From Thermodesulfomicrobium sp. WS (GTDB lineage Bacteria > Desulfobacterota > Desulfovibrionia > Desulfovibrionales > Desulfomicrobiaceae): a DNA stretch of 64,000 bases. Location: contig NZ_AP027130.1 in assembly GCF_027925145.1 (NCBI RefSeq), forward strand, positions 1,612,001 through 1,676,000, read 5' to 3'. This document shows positions 53,068 to 63,431 of this stretch, piece by piece. A model generated the notes under the pieces. It was not told the DNA's origin and searched no databases. It was given only the letters and a program-made list of their open reading frames with translations. Position numbers and translations under genes: made by a program. Each line of letters opens with the position of its first letter. The first letter of the stretch is position 1.

Positions 53068-53457
53068 ATGACCGACCCCGCGCCCCTGTTTACCGACGCC
53101 GTCCTGGACACCATCTTCCCGCCTGAGCGGACCCATGCCTTTTTCGATGCCCTCTACGGCGACGCGGAAGATGGCGCATACGACATCCGCCTTCGGTTTC
53201 ACAAGGCTGAAGGCAATACCTGGCAGTTTTTTTTCCACCTCCTCCAGCGACCGGGCAAGTGTTTGGCCTGCAACCTCACCTACGGACTGCCGCAGGTTTT
53301 TATCCGGCATCCCGTCATCGCCTTGCCTCGCCTGGTGGAAGAACTCTGCGCCCAGGCTGGAGTGCGCCCGACCTCCTGGAACCTCGGCTCTACCCAAGAG
53401 ATTTCCCGCTCCCTGCATCGCATTCCACTCACTATCCACGTGCAGGCGACCTCATAA
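53068..53457 (+). CDS. Conserved hypothetical protein (Desulfovibrionales-type)
   Basis: 129 residues beginning MTDPAPLFTDAVLDTIFPPERTHAFFDALYG, with a middle segment RPGKCLACNLTYGLPQVF holding a C-x2-C pair, and an ending HRIPLTIHVQ. I recognise the pattern as a small lineage-specific protein of sulfate reducers but know no function. GGAGG lies before two consecutive ATGs (53065 and 53068); the second has the better spacing. Confidence 0.72.
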   Translation: MTDPAPLFTDAVLDTIFPPERTHAFFDALYGDAEDGAYDIRLRFHKAEGNTWQFFFHLLQRPGKCLACNLTYGLPQVFIRHPVIALPRLVEELCAQAGVRPTSWNLGSTQEISRSLHRIPLTIHVQATS

Positions 53458-53623
53458 GGCCCCCCATACCAGGCCCCAGGCATCACGCCTCCTGCCACGC
53501 GGCGCCCCAAACACGCCCCCTGCTGCGGCATCGCTCCTGCTTCCGCGGGGGGCATGCTGGTATTGAGGCCATTTCCCTACAGCATCCTTTCGTGTCTACA
53601 ACCTGCATGCGCCTTGCCTGCTT

Positions 53624-53652
53624 TTGACTTGCAACCGCTTGCCGCCTATAGA
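53624..53652 (+). promoter_or_regulatory. Sigma-70 promoter of truncated AAA-ATPase-like gene
   Basis: TTGACT (53624-53629) and TATAGA (53647-53652) are separated by exactly 17 bases, 48 bases before the ATG. This is the best sigma-70 match seen in the window. It now drives only a gene fragment. Confidence 0.7.
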
Positions 53653-53699
53653 GCAGAGGAAGAAAACCTTGATCAGGTTATCACCCCATTGAGGTCGCC

Positions 53700-53972
53700 A
53701 TGCTCCGCAAGAAACTGCCCATCGGCATCCAGACCTTTGCCAAGATCCGCCAGGAACATTGCTACTACGTAGACAAGACCCCCTTCGTGGCCAAACTCGC
53801 TCGTGAAGGGGGCTACTACTTCCTCTCCCGGCCGCGGCGCTTCGGCAAATCCTTGTTTCTCGACACGTTAGCCGAGGCCTTTGCGGCAAACCGCGCCCTC
53901 TTCACCGGCCTCTACCTGGAAGACCATCCCTCTATGCCAATGAGAGTGAGACACCTTCCCATTGAGAAATGA
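53700..53972 (+). pseudogene. AAA-ATPase-like / PD-(D/E)XK-associated protein, N-terminal fragment
   Basis: The 90-residue open frame starts LPIGIQTFAKIRQEHCYYVDKT and has FLSRPRRFGKSLFLDTL, the Walker A-like opening of the AAA-ATPase_like/DUF1703 family, whose members are about 500-550 residues. Family similarity stops near GLYLEDH, after which ten unrelated codons reach a stop. GAGG precedes the ATG. The fragment is truncated at a junction with an insertion-sequence remnant, so it is probably dead. Confidence 0.75.
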
Positions 53973-54177
53973 GTGTAGGGCGGGTAGGGGAAGGCATGTA
54001 TATGTCATGGATTCAGAATCGTGACCGAGGCCCAGGGATGGGGCAACGCAAGGAGCCCGGAGGGCGACTGGAGTTGCCCCCATGGGGACACCGCTCAACC
54101 CACCGGATCCGGAAGTGATGGAAAAGAAACCCCGGCGAATTTTTACTGGCGCTTACAGGAAGGTAGGGGCTGATTGA
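53938..54177 (+). mobile_element. Insertion-sequence 5' remnant (IS3-like)
   Basis: From about 53,938 the sequence no longer fits the AAA-ATPase-like gene. It contains an untranslated leader and, at 54082-54177, the first 31 codons of a transposase-like protein. The likely left end is near GAGAGTGAGACACC (53942-53955). No right end or orfB is present, so the element was cut by deletion up to the pyrG leader. Boundaries are approximate. Confidence 0.55.
54082..54177 (+). pseudogene. Transposase N-terminal fragment (IS3 OrfA-type)
   Basis: Thirty-one codons: MGTPLNPPDPEVMEKKPRR then IFTGAYRK before the frame ends. The D-P-E-V-x-E-K-K-P-R-R-x-F-T-x-x-Y-[KR] run is the characteristic start of a group of IS3-type helix-turn-helix transposases, whose continuation (R-I-L-x-E-A-D) is missing. 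Too short to be functional. Recognised from pattern memory. Confidence 0.6.
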
Positions 54178-54290
54178 CAAAAACCACGCTGCCCTCTAGG
54201 TCCCCAAAGACCATGAAAGATGGTTCCCGGGCTGCCGCAGGTGGCCCATTTTTCTTGAACCACCCATTCACGACAGCGCATGAGGTTTTC
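54178..54290 (+). promoter_or_regulatory. pyrG leader next to the insertion-sequence remnant
   Basis: TTGACA at 54174-54179 is a perfect -35, sitting across the end of the transposase fragment. No good -10 is at 16-18 bases; TCTAGG (54194-54199) is the nearest. The rest of the leader has no strong hairpin. The native pyrG promoter may have been altered by the insertion/deletion. Confidence 0.3.
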
Positions 54291-55931
54291 ATGACCACCA
54301 AGTTTCTCTTCGTCACCGGCGGCGTGCTCTCCTCGTTGGGCAAAGGCCTGGCAGCGGCCTCCATCGCGGCATTGCTCAAGGCCCGGGGGCTTCGGGTCAC
54401 CATCCAAAAGCTCGACCCCTATATCAACGTCGACCCTGGCACCATGAATCCGTTCCAGCACGGTGAGGTCTACGTCACCGACGACGGCGCGGAAACGGAC
54501 CTGGATCTTGGCCACTACGAACGCTATCTGGGCATCCATCTGGGCCAGAACAACAACTACACCTCAGGCCGCATCTACCACTCGGTCATCACCAAAGAGC
54601 GCCGGGGGGACTATCTCGGCGGCACAGTCCAGGTCATCCCGCACATCACCGATGAAATCAAAAACGCAATTTTGAGCCTCGCCAGTGATGCCATGGACCT
54701 GGTCATCGTGGAGATCGGCGGCACCGTAGGCGACATCGAAGGATTGCCGTTTCTTGAGGCCATCCGGCAGTTACGGGCGGACTTGGGCAAAGACAACGTA
54801 CTCTACATCCACCTCACCCTCGTGCCCTTCATCAAGGCCGCAGGCGAGGTCAAAACCAAACCCACCCAGCACTCGGTCAAGGAATTGCGCAGCCTCGGCA
54901 TCCAGCCGGACATCATCCTCTGCCGCTCCGAGGTGGAACTTTCCGAAGACATCAAAAACAAAATCGCCCTATTTTGTAATGTGGACAAAGACGCCGTCTT
55001 TACCGCCATCGACGTCAACCACATCTACGAGCTCCCCCTCATGCTCTACGAAGAAGGGGTGGATCAAAAAATCGCCATCCTGCTGCGCCTGGCAGCCAAA
55101 AACCCCAATCTGGAGCCATGGCGTACGCTCGTCCACACCCTGCATCACCCGCAGCACGAAGTGGAAATTGCGGTGGTGGGCAAGTACGTGGACCTCAAAG
55201 AGGCATACAAGAGCCTCCACGAGGCCCTCACCCACGGCGGAGTCGCCAACCATGCACGGGTCCGCTTCCGCTACATCAACTCCGAGACCGTCACCGCGGA
55301 AACCGCTCCTTCGCTTTTGCGCCAAGTCCATGGCATCCTCGTGCCCGGCGGCTTTGGCACCCGCGGTGTGGAAGGAAAAATCCAGGCCATCACGTATGCG
55401 CGCACCCAGGGCATTCCATTCTTTGGCATCTGCTTAGGGATGCAATGCGCCGTCATCGAGTATGCCCGCAACGTCCTCGGGCTTGCTCAGGCCAATTCCG
55501 AAGAGTTTGATCCCCTCACCCCGGATCCCGTCATCTACCTCATGCGCGAGTGGTACGACTTCCGCTCCGGCTGCATGCAGTACCGGGATCCTGGCTGCGA
55601 CAAGGGCGGCACCATGCGCCTTGGCGCCTACCCCTGCCGCATGCGCCCAGGCACGCTGGCGCACGCCGCCTACAAGGCCGAAGAGGTGTGGGAGCGCCAC
55701 CGCCACCGCTACGAGTTCAACACCGCCTATCAAGAACGCCTAGAAGCGGCAGGGCTCGTCATCAGCGGCACCTCTCCGGATGAAACCTTGGTGGAAATCG
55801 TGGAATTGCGCGACCACCCCTGGTTCCTCGGCTGCCAATTCCATCCGGAGTTCACCTCCACGCCCATGCAGCCGCATCCGCTTTTCCGGGACTTCATCGC
55901 CGCGGCCCTGGCCTACCAACGCGGGGCGTAG
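54291..55931 (+). CDS. pyrG: CTP synthase
   Basis: 546 residues. The synthetase domain has [42 protein letters not shown] and [11 protein letters not shown]-type motifs. The glutaminase domain (about 290-546) has the nucleophile Cys381 in GICLGMQ and the His-x-Glu pair in QFHPEF. It amidates UTP to CTP. Start at 54291 follows GAGG. It opens the run kdsA-kdsC-lptCAB-rpoN; CTP is needed by KdsB to activate Kdo. Confidence 0.97.
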   Translation: MTTKFLFVTGGVLSSLGKGLAAASIAALLKARGLRVTIQKLDPYINVDPGTMNPFQHGEVYVTDDGAETDLDLGHYERYLGIHLGQNNNYTSGRIYHSVITKERRGDYLGGTVQVIPHITDEIKNAILSLASDAMDLVIVEIGGTVGDIEGLPFLEAIRQLRADLGKDNVLYIHLTLVPFIKAAGEVKTKPTQHSVKELRSLGIQPDIILCRSEVELSEDIKNKIALFCNVDKDAVFTAIDVNHIYELPLMLYEEGVDQKIAILLRLAAKNPNLEPWRTLVHTLHHPQHEVEIAVVGKYVDLKEAYKSLHEALTHGGVANHARVRFRYINSETVTAETAPSLLRQVHGILVPGGFGTRGVEGKIQAITYARTQGIPFFGICLGMQCAVIEYARNVLGLAQANSEEFDPLTPDPVIYLMREWYDFRSGCMQYRDPGCDKGGTMRLGAYPCRMRPGTLAHAAYKAEEVWERHRHRYEFNTAYQERLEAAGLVISGTSPDETLVEIVELRDHPWFLGCQFHPEFTSTPMQPHPLFRDFIAAALAYQRGA

Positions 55932-57251
<1,320 letters not shown>

Positions 57252-57276
<25 letters not shown>

Positions 57277-57812
57277 TCTGGTGGGTGATCCTCCTCGCTG
57301 GAGGTATCATCGCCGCCATGGGCGGCGCGTGGATCGCCCGAAACCTGTGGTCTCCTGAGCCTGCGCCCTCTCTGCCGCCGCTCCAAGCCACACTCCAACT
57401 GACCGATCCTCACCTCACTCACGGCCAAAACGGCAGCATCCTTTGGGAATTGCAAGGTCAGCAAGCGAGTTATGATCAATCCACGGACATTTTGCGGGTC
57501 ACCGCGCCCCACATCCAGTATTTCAGCCCACACGGGCCCGTCACTGCTTCGGCTCTCCAGGGTCTAGTATGGCAAAAACGCGGCGAAGCGGAACTCACGG
57601 GCAATCTCACGGCCCAGGTGCAAGATCACACTATACGCGCTCAGAGCATGCGCTATAGCGAGGCGGATTCCCGCCTCGTCTTGACCGGAGCTGTGCAGAT
57701 GCGTGGTCCACGCCTTGACCTCGACGCTCCAGAAGTCCAGGTATTTCTTTCCGAAGAGCGCATCACTGCCATCGGCGGTGTGCAGGCTGTCTTCCACCCT
57801 GCTAGGAAATGA
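57252..57812 (+). CDS. lptC: LPS export protein LptC
   Basis: 186 residues. One N-terminal membrane span (about 8-30) is followed by a beta-jellyroll periplasmic domain with LTGNLTAQVQDHTIRAQSM and LVLTGAVQMRGPRLDLDAPEV repeats. LptC joins the inner-membrane LptBFG pump to the periplasmic LptA bridge. lptA follows with a four-base overlap. Confidence 0.87.
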
Positions 57813-58333
57813 CCATGTTGCCTATCCTCATCGTTTTTTGTCTCTTTCTGGCCCCTCCACTCCTGGCTGCTTCCGCCCAAGAAGAGCAACCTGTGGCCAT
57901 TCGCGCCGATTCCATGGAATATCTCCAAAAAGCTGGCCGGATCGTCTTTCGCGGCACTGTCCACGCCACCCACGAAGACATGGAACTCTGGGCCGACACG
58001 GTCACTGTGCACCTCGAAGAAGGAACTGCTCAAGCCACGGCCACAGCCCCCCAAGGCAAAGTGCGGTCCATCGTCGCCGAAGGCAACGTGCGCATCCAGA
58101 CCACCCAAAACCGCAGCGGCACGGGCAAACGCGCCACCTTCGACGCCCGCACCGAAACCGTCACCCTGGAAGGAGACCCCGAGGTGCGCGAAGGCAAAAA
58201 CAGTATCCGCGGCGAGGTCATCATCTTGTACCTCAAGGACGGCAAAAGCGAGGTGCGCGGCGGCGCCAAGCAGCGGGTGGAGGCCATCTTTCTTGCCCCC
58301 AAGGCCATCCCTGGATTGGAGAAAAAGCCATGA
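57809..58333 (+). CDS. lptA: LPS transport protein LptA
   Basis: 174 residues. A signal peptide (about 1-20) precedes an OstA/LptA domain with IRADSMEYLQKAGRIVFRG and VTLEGDPEVREGKNSIRGE. LptA polymerises to carry LPS across the periplasm. It overlaps lptC and lptB by four bases each. Confidence 0.9.
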   Translation: MTMLPILIVFCLFLAPPLLAASAQEEQPVAIRADSMEYLQKAGRIVFRGTVHATHEDMELWADTVTVHLEEGTAQATATAPQGKVRSIVAEGNVRIQTTQNRSGTGKRATFDARTETVTLEGDPEVREGKNSIRGEVIILYLKDGKSEVRGGAKQRVEAIFLAPKAIPGLEKKP

Positions 58334-59049
58334 GCCTTGTGGGAGTGGGACTCGTGAAACGCTACCGCCGGCGGGAGGTGGTCCGGGGCATTGACCTGGA
58401 GGTGCAGCCTGGAGAGATCGTCGGCGTGCTCGGCCCCAATGGGGCGGGCAAAACCACCACGTTCTACATGCTCGCCGGCCTCACCGCCCCTTGCGCCGGT
58501 ACAGTGACCCTGGATCAGCACGACATCACCCACCTGCCGCTCCACCGCCGCGCCCTTCTCGGTCTTTCCTATCTGCCGCAGGAAAGCTCGGTATTTCGCA
58601 ATCTTTCCGTGATGGACAACCTGCGCATCGTTCTCGAGTACACCGGCCTTCCGCGGCCCGAGCAAGAGCGCACGGCCCAGCGCCTGCTGGACGAACTGGG
58701 GATCCTCCGCCTGGCGGACCAGCCGGCGTCGTTTCTTTCTGGAGGTGAGCGCCGGCGCCTGGAAATCGCCCGGGCCCTCATCCGTAAGCCCCAATTCTTG
58801 CTGCTCGACGAACCCTTTGCAGGCATCGATCCCTTGGCGGTGGCCGATATTCAAGGCATCATCGACAACTTGCGCCAACGGGGCATCGGCATCCTCATTT
58901 CAGACCATAACGTGCGCGAAACCCTCGCCATCTGCACCCGCGCCTACTTGGTGCACGACGGCCGCGTGGTGCTCTCCGGCACCCCCAGCGACATCGTCGC
59001 CAGTCCCATGGCCCGCTCCGTATATTTGGGCGAAAGTTTCTCTTTGTAG
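58330..59049 (+). CDS. lptB: LPS export ABC transporter ATP-binding protein LptB
   Basis: 239 residues. Walker A is GPNGAGKT (35-42), followed by YLPQESSVFRNLSV (Q-loop), LSGGERRRLE and LLLDEPFAGIDP, with the H-loop ISDHNVRET, all LptB-specific variants. It powers LPS extraction with LptF and LptG, which are not in this window. Overlaps lptA by four bases. Confidence 0.96.
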   Translation: MSLVGVGLVKRYRRREVVRGIDLEVQPGEIVGVLGPNGAGKTTTFYMLAGLTAPCAGTVTLDQHDITHLPLHRRALLGLSYLPQESSVFRNLSVMDNLRIVLEYTGLPRPEQERTAQRLLDELGILRLADQPASFLSGGERRRLEIARALIRKPQFLLLDEPFAGIDPLAVADIQGIIDNLRQRGIGILISDHNVRETLAICTRAYLVHDGRVVLSGTPSDIVASPMARSVYLGESFSL

Positions 59050-59153
59050 CCCAAGAAGAAATCCCAGAAAAAATCAAGAGATTGTCAGGCCCGACCTTCT
59101 ATGGCAGAAGGCGAGCATCACGAGGGCATCCCCTCCATGCAGAGGAAACGTCT

Positions 59154-60587
59154 ATGGGATTGGAACTGCGGCAGAATCTGAAATTGACCCAACAGCTGGT
59201 GATGACCCCCCAGCTCCAGCAAGCCATCAAGCTCCTCCAGCTTTCTCGCCTGGAGCTTCTGGAGGCTATTCAGCAGGAACTTTTGGAAAATCCGGTTTTA
59301 GAAGAAGCCACGGACCACCCCATACCCGAGGCCACGGAAGACATCCCTCCCGCTCCCCCGGAACTCGCCACAGCGGCCCTGTCCTGCAACGAACGAGACC
59401 TGCTGCGTAACGCCGATTGGGAAACCTATTTGGGTGACTTTGCGAGCACCAGTAAGCAACACAATAAGGAAGCCGAACTCCAGGAAGAAATGACCCCCTG
59501 GGAAGGACGGGTCTCCGGCAAACCCTCCCTGGAAGGCCACCTGCTTTGGCAATTGCGGCTCTCCGACCTCGACGAGGCCAGCCAAGCCATTGGCGAGGCC
59601 ATCATCGGCAACCTCGACTCCCGCGGCTACCTCACGGCCACCATGGAAGATCTCATGGAGCAGACCGGCGCCCAGCGCGAGGCCATCGAGGCGGTGCTCG
59701 CCCGCATCCAGCGCATGGACCCGGTGGGTGTCGCGGCCCGCTCGCTCCAGGAATGCCTGCTGGTGCAACTCGAGGTGCTGGGCCAGGACGATCCCATTCT
59801 CATCGCCTTGGTGCGCGATCATCTGGAAGACATCGAACGCAAGCGTTTCAAACCACTGGCGCGAAAGTTGAAAATCGAGCTGGAAGACCTGCGCGCCTAC
59901 CTGGATATCATCCAAAGCCTGGAACCTCTGCCGGGTGCGAGCTTTGGGAGCGAAGCCACGGTATACGTCAGCCCGGACGTCTTCGTGCACGAGTGCAACG
60001 GCGAATTCGTGGTGCTGCTCAACGAAGAAGGGCTCCCCCGCCTGCAGATCAGCTCCCACTACGAGTCCTTGCTCCAAGGGGGTCAAGGCCCCGATAGAGA
60101 CTACATTCAAGAAAAGGCTCGATCCGCACAATGGCTTTTAAAAAGCTTGCAACAGCGCCAAAAAACGCTCTATAAAGTTATGGAGAGCATCGTGCGCTTC
60201 CAGCAAGACTTTTTCCGCCACGGTGTGACCAAACTCAAGCCTCTGGTGCTCAAGGATGTGGCCGAGGATATTGGCATGCACGAATCCACGGTGAGCCGCA
60301 TTACCAGCAACAAATACGTAGCAACCCCACACGGGGTGTTCGAACTGAAATTTTTCTTCAATTCCGGGCTCTCCGTGGATGACGGCTCTGAGGTGGGCTC
60401 CGAAAGCGTCAAGGCCATCATCAAGCAATTGGTCAGCGAAGAGGATCCCGCGCACCCGCTCAGCGACGAGAAGATTGCCGCAGTGCTCAAAGAGCGCTTG
60501 GACATCAACATCGCCCGGAGGACTGTGGCCAAATACCGTGCAGTACTGGGAATCGAGTCTTCCTCTCGCAGAAGGCAGATTCTCTAA
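59154..60587 (+). CDS. rpoN: RNA polymerase sigma-54 factor
   Basis: 477 residues. Region I is glutamine/leucine-rich (LTQQLVMTPQLQQAIKLLQL), region II is acidic, and region III has the core-binding part, the HTH with DVAEDIGMHESTVSRIT, and the RpoN box ARRTVAKYR near the C-terminus. It recognises -24/-12 promoters and needs AAA+ activators, several of which are in this window. AGAGGAAA lies before the ATG. It sits between lptB and hpf as in many proteobacteria. Confidence 0.97.
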   Translation: MGLELRQNLKLTQQLVMTPQLQQAIKLLQLSRLELLEAIQQELLENPVLEEATDHPIPEATEDIPPAPPELATAALSCNERDLLRNADWETYLGDFASTSKQHNKEAELQEEMTPWEGRVSGKPSLEGHLLWQLRLSDLDEASQAIGEAIIGNLDSRGYLTATMEDLMEQTGAQREAIEAVLARIQRMDPVGVAARSLQECLLVQLEVLGQDDPILIALVRDHLEDIERKRFKPLARKLKIELEDLRAYLDIIQSLEPLPGASFGSEATVYVSPDVFVHECNGEFVVLLNEEGLPRLQISSHYESLLQGGQGPDRDYIQEKARSAQWLLKSLQQRQKTLYKVMESIVRFQQDFFRHGVTKLKPLVLKDVAEDIGMHESTVSRITSNKYVATPHGVFELKFFFNSGLSVDDGSEVGSESVKAIIKQLVSEEDPAHPLSDEKIAAVLKERLDINIARRTVAKYRAVLGIESSSRRRQIL

Positions 60588-60624
60588 TTGGTCCCTTGAC
60601 CTAACCGAACGCAAGGAGGTTGTT

Positions 60625-61158
60625 ATGAACATCGTTTTCAACTTCAAAAACTTCGAACCATCGGACCACTTGCGCAAATATGCCCGAGATCGATTCCAAA
60701 AGCTTGTCAAATATATCGGAGACCGGGGCGATACGGAACTTCAGGTCAATCTTGAAGTGGAAAAATACCGTCACATTGCTGAAGTCATCCTTCTGGGCAA
60801 AGACATCCATCTCTCTGCCCAAGAAGAAAGTAACGATATGTATGCCACGGTGGATTTGGTTTGGGACAAATTGGAAGCCCAGATGCGCAAGATCCGCGAT
60901 AAGAGCAAAGAACGCCGCAAAAACGCACCGGTGCGCATGGATGTGCTCCGTTTGGAACAATCCGAGGGCAATGCACGCACGGTGGTGGAAAGCAGTGACC
61001 ACTTCGATCCCAAACCCATGACTGTTTCGGAGGCTGCGCTCCAACTGGAAACAACAGAAGATACTTTCCTCGTCTTCCTCAACGCCGAAACCGAACGCAT
61101 CAATGTGGTATACCGCAGAAATAGTGGTGGGTTCGGGCTCATCGATCCAGGCATCTAA
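60625..61158 (+). CDS. hpf: Ribosome hibernation promoting factor, long form
   Basis: 177 residues. The N-terminal RaiA-like domain (1-100) has FKNFEPSDHLRKYARDRF and DMYATVDLVWDKLEAQMRK. The C-terminal dimerisation domain (about 115-177) has MTVSEAALQLETTEDTFLVFLN and the ending VVYRRNSGGFGLIDP. The long form promotes 100S dimers alone. GCAAGGAGG precedes the ATG. ptsN follows by two bases. Confidence 0.95.
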   Translation: MNIVFNFKNFEPSDHLRKYARDRFQKLVKYIGDRGDTELQVNLEVEKYRHIAEVILLGKDIHLSAQEESNDMYATVDLVWDKLEAQMRKIRDKSKERRKNAPVRMDVLRLEQSEGNARTVVESSDHFDPKPMTVSEAALQLETTEDTFLVFLNAETERINVVYRRNSGGFGLIDPGI

Positions 61159-61160
61159 TC

Positions 61161-61616
61161 ATGCAATTTTCCGAATTTCTCCACCCAGATCATATCCTTC
61201 CTGAACTTTCGGCCAGGACCAAGACCGAGGTCCTGGCCGAACTCGTGAAACCGGTCATAGCGTATTTTCCAAGCATATCCCTGGATGCCGTGGTCCAAAT
61301 TCTTTTGGAACGGGAACGGCTCGGGTCCACGGCCATCGGCGACGGCATCGCCATTCCCCACGGTAAAGTGGAGGGGCTCGACCGCATGGTCGTTGTCGTC
61401 GGCCGGAGCACCCACGGCGTGGATTTCGACAGCGTCGATCACAAACCGGTACACATCATTGCCCTGGTGCTCGCCCCCATGAGCGGAGCAGGAATGCACC
61501 TCAAGGTACTGGCATCCTTGGCGCGCCTCTTGCGGGATGCGGGCTTCCGTCAAAGTTTCCTCAGCGCCCCGCCTTCCCAGCTTTTTGCACTCATGACCTC
61601 CTTCCCGCTTGCCTGA
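61161..61616 (+). CDS. ptsN: Nitrogen-type PTS IIA component PtsN
   Basis: 151 residues with phosphorylatable His67 in AIPHGKVEGL and the fructose/IIA-Ntr-type fold. It likely signals phosphorylation state rather than taking up sugar. The rpoN-hpf-ptsN-rapZ order is the proteobacterial arrangement. Its start follows hpf at two bases. Confidence 0.93.
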   Translation: MQFSEFLHPDHILPELSARTKTEVLAELVKPVIAYFPSISLDAVVQILLERERLGSTAIGDGIAIPHGKVEGLDRMVVVVGRSTHGVDFDSVDHKPVHIIALVLAPMSGAGMHLKVLASLARLLRDAGFRQSFLSAPPSQLFALMTSFPLA

Positions 61617-61621
61617 AATCT

Positions 61622-62500
61622 ATGACCTCTCCCGCAGCCACCAAACCCTTGGTCATCGTTTCCGGACTTTCTGGATCTGGAAAGAGCACAGCTCTCAACA
61701 TCCTCGAGGATATGGGACTTTTTTGCGTGGACAACCTGCCGGCAGCCATGGCCCCCGATCTCGTGGATCTCTTTTTCCGCTCTTCCGCGGACGCCTATGC
61801 CGGGCTAGCCGTGGGCATGGATTTGCGGCAGCCTACCCTCGCCCAACAATGGCAGGACATCCTCAGCCAGCTGCATCCTGCCCCCACGGTGCTTTTTCTC
61901 GAAGCCTCTACGCCGGCATTGTTGCGGCGCTATGCCACCACGCGGCGCCCCCATCCGCTCGGCAGCGCCACTGCGGGTCTTGAGCAGGCCATTGAAACCG
62001 AACGCGCACTCCTTGCGACCATCCGCGAGGGCGCGCACCTGGTCATCGACACCACCCAGTATTCTATCCATGACCTGCGCCGTGCCATCCAAAGCCGCTG
62101 GGAAACGCTGAGCGCCGCGCCCCAAGGCATGCGGCTGCACCTCATCACCTTTGGCTTCAAACACGCCGTACCCGCGGAGGCGGATACCATTGTGGACGTA
62201 CGCTTTCTGCCCAATCCCTACTTCGAGCCGTCCCTGCGGCCAGGCACCGGGCAGGACCCCGAGGTGGCCAGCTACGTACTCGACACCCCTGCCGGGCAAG
62301 CATTTCTTCCCAAGTTCATGGATTTTCTCGACACCATCATTCCACTCCTCGAGGCCGAAGGACGCTTTCGCTTCACCCTGGCACTGGGGTGCACTGGAGG
62401 ACGGCATCGCTCGGTGGCAGTGGCGGAGCGCGTGGCCGCCCATTTCCGCGCCCAAGGCCGCACCGTCACTGTGGAGCACCGGCATTGGACATTGCCATAG
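61622..62500 (+). CDS. rapZ: RNase adapter protein RapZ
   Basis: 292 residues. The N-terminal P-loop is SGLSGSGKST (14-23) with VDNLP, and the C-terminal domain has FGFKHAVPAEADTIVDVRFLPNP and ALGCTGGRHRSVAVAE. RapZ controls small-RNA turnover and glucosamine-6-phosphate synthase in enterobacteria; the target here is not known. It lies five bases after ptsN. Confidence 0.95.
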   Translation: MTSPAATKPLVIVSGLSGSGKSTALNILEDMGLFCVDNLPAAMAPDLVDLFFRSSADAYAGLAVGMDLRQPTLAQQWQDILSQLHPAPTVLFLEASTPALLRRYATTRRPHPLGSATAGLEQAIETERALLATIREGAHLVIDTTQYSIHDLRRAIQSRWETLSAAPQGMRLHLITFGFKHAVPAEADTIVDVRFLPNPYFEPSLRPGTGQDPEVASYVLDTPAGQAFLPKFMDFLDTIIPLLEAEGRFRFTLALGCTGGRHRSVAVAERVAAHFRAQGRTVTVEHRHWTLP

Positions 62501-62559
62501 CGCAGGAGAAGAGGTAGTCGCACCACTGTCCATGCGGGGCTTTTCCCCAAGGAGGAATC

Positions 62560-62967
62560 ATGATCGGTGTGCTGCTGGTCACCCATGGCGCCTTTGGCGA
62601 ACATCTTCTCGATGCCGCCCAAACCATCCTCGGTCCTCAAGGAGGATGTGCCGTGGTGGCAGTAGATGACTCCCGCCCCATGGATGCAATCCTTGAAGAC
62701 ATCAAAAATGCTGTCCGCCACCTCGACCACGGCAGTGGAGTACTCATTCTCACGGACATGTTCGGCGGCACACCATCGAACCTCAGCCTGTCACTGCTGC
62801 TCCAGGGGAAAGTGGAAGTCGTCTCGGGAGTCAATCTGCCCCTGCTCCTCAAGGCGCTCACCAGCCGTTCGGGGGCATTGCACCAAGTGGCCTTGGAAGC
62901 AAAGTCCGCCGGCAAACAGGGGATCCTGGTGGCCGGCGAGGTCCTCCGGCGCAAGGTTTCAGAATAA
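62560..62967 (+). CDS. PTS mannose/fructose-type IIA component
   Basis: 135 residues with His9 in VTHGAFGEH, the phospho-site of EIIA-Man, and LTDMFGGTPSN. AAGGAGG precedes the ATG. It overlaps the IIB gene by one base. Sugar specificity is not visible; in Desulfovibrionales such partial systems may be regulatory. Confidence 0.93.
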   Translation: MIGVLLVTHGAFGEHLLDAAQTILGPQGGCAVVAVDDSRPMDAILEDIKNAVRHLDHGSGVLILTDMFGGTPSNLSLSLLLQGKVEVVSGVNLPLLLKALTSRSGALHQVALEAKSAGKQGILVAGEVLRRKVSE

Positions 62968-63431
62968 TGCTCTGGTTTCGTATCGATAACCGCCTGGTAC
63001 ACGGCCAGGTCATCGAAGCATGGATGCCTTATGTGGGGGCGAGCATCCTCGTGGTGGCCAACGATGATGTGACGGCAGATCCTTTACGCCAAGAAATCAT
63101 GCGGCTCGCCATCCCCCATGACGTGACCTTTCTCTGCTGCCGGGTTGCGGAACTGGCCTCTGTCCTCGACGGGCTGCGAAATCAGGCCGCGGATCCCCAC
63201 ATCATGGTGCTCTTCGCCTCTTGTGCGGACGCCCGACTCGCCTACACCAGCGGCTGCCGCATCCACAGCGTCAACATCGGCAACCTTCACGACGGCCCCG
63301 GGAAACAGCAACTCTGCGCCCATGTGTGCGTGTCGGAAGAGGATCGCTCATGCCTGATCTTCTTGCACAACCACGGCGTAGAACTCGATTTCCGGTGCGT
63401 GCCGGGAAAATCCGTCACGGTGCTTTTATGA
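62967..63431 (+). CDS. PTS mannose/fructose/sorbose-type IIB component
   Basis: 154 residues with RIDNRLVHGQV (phospho-His12) and VNIGNLH, as in the sorbose/mannose family. It receives phosphate from IIA and passes it to sugar bound by IIC. Overlaps IIA by one base and IIC by four (ATGA). Confidence 0.93.
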   Translation: MLWFRIDNRLVHGQVIEAWMPYVGASILVVANDDVTADPLRQEIMRLAIPHDVTFLCCRVAELASVLDGLRNQAADPHIMVLFASCADARLAYTSGCRIHSVNIGNLHDGPGKQQLCAHVCVSEEDRSCLIFLHNHGVELDFRCVPGKSVTVLL

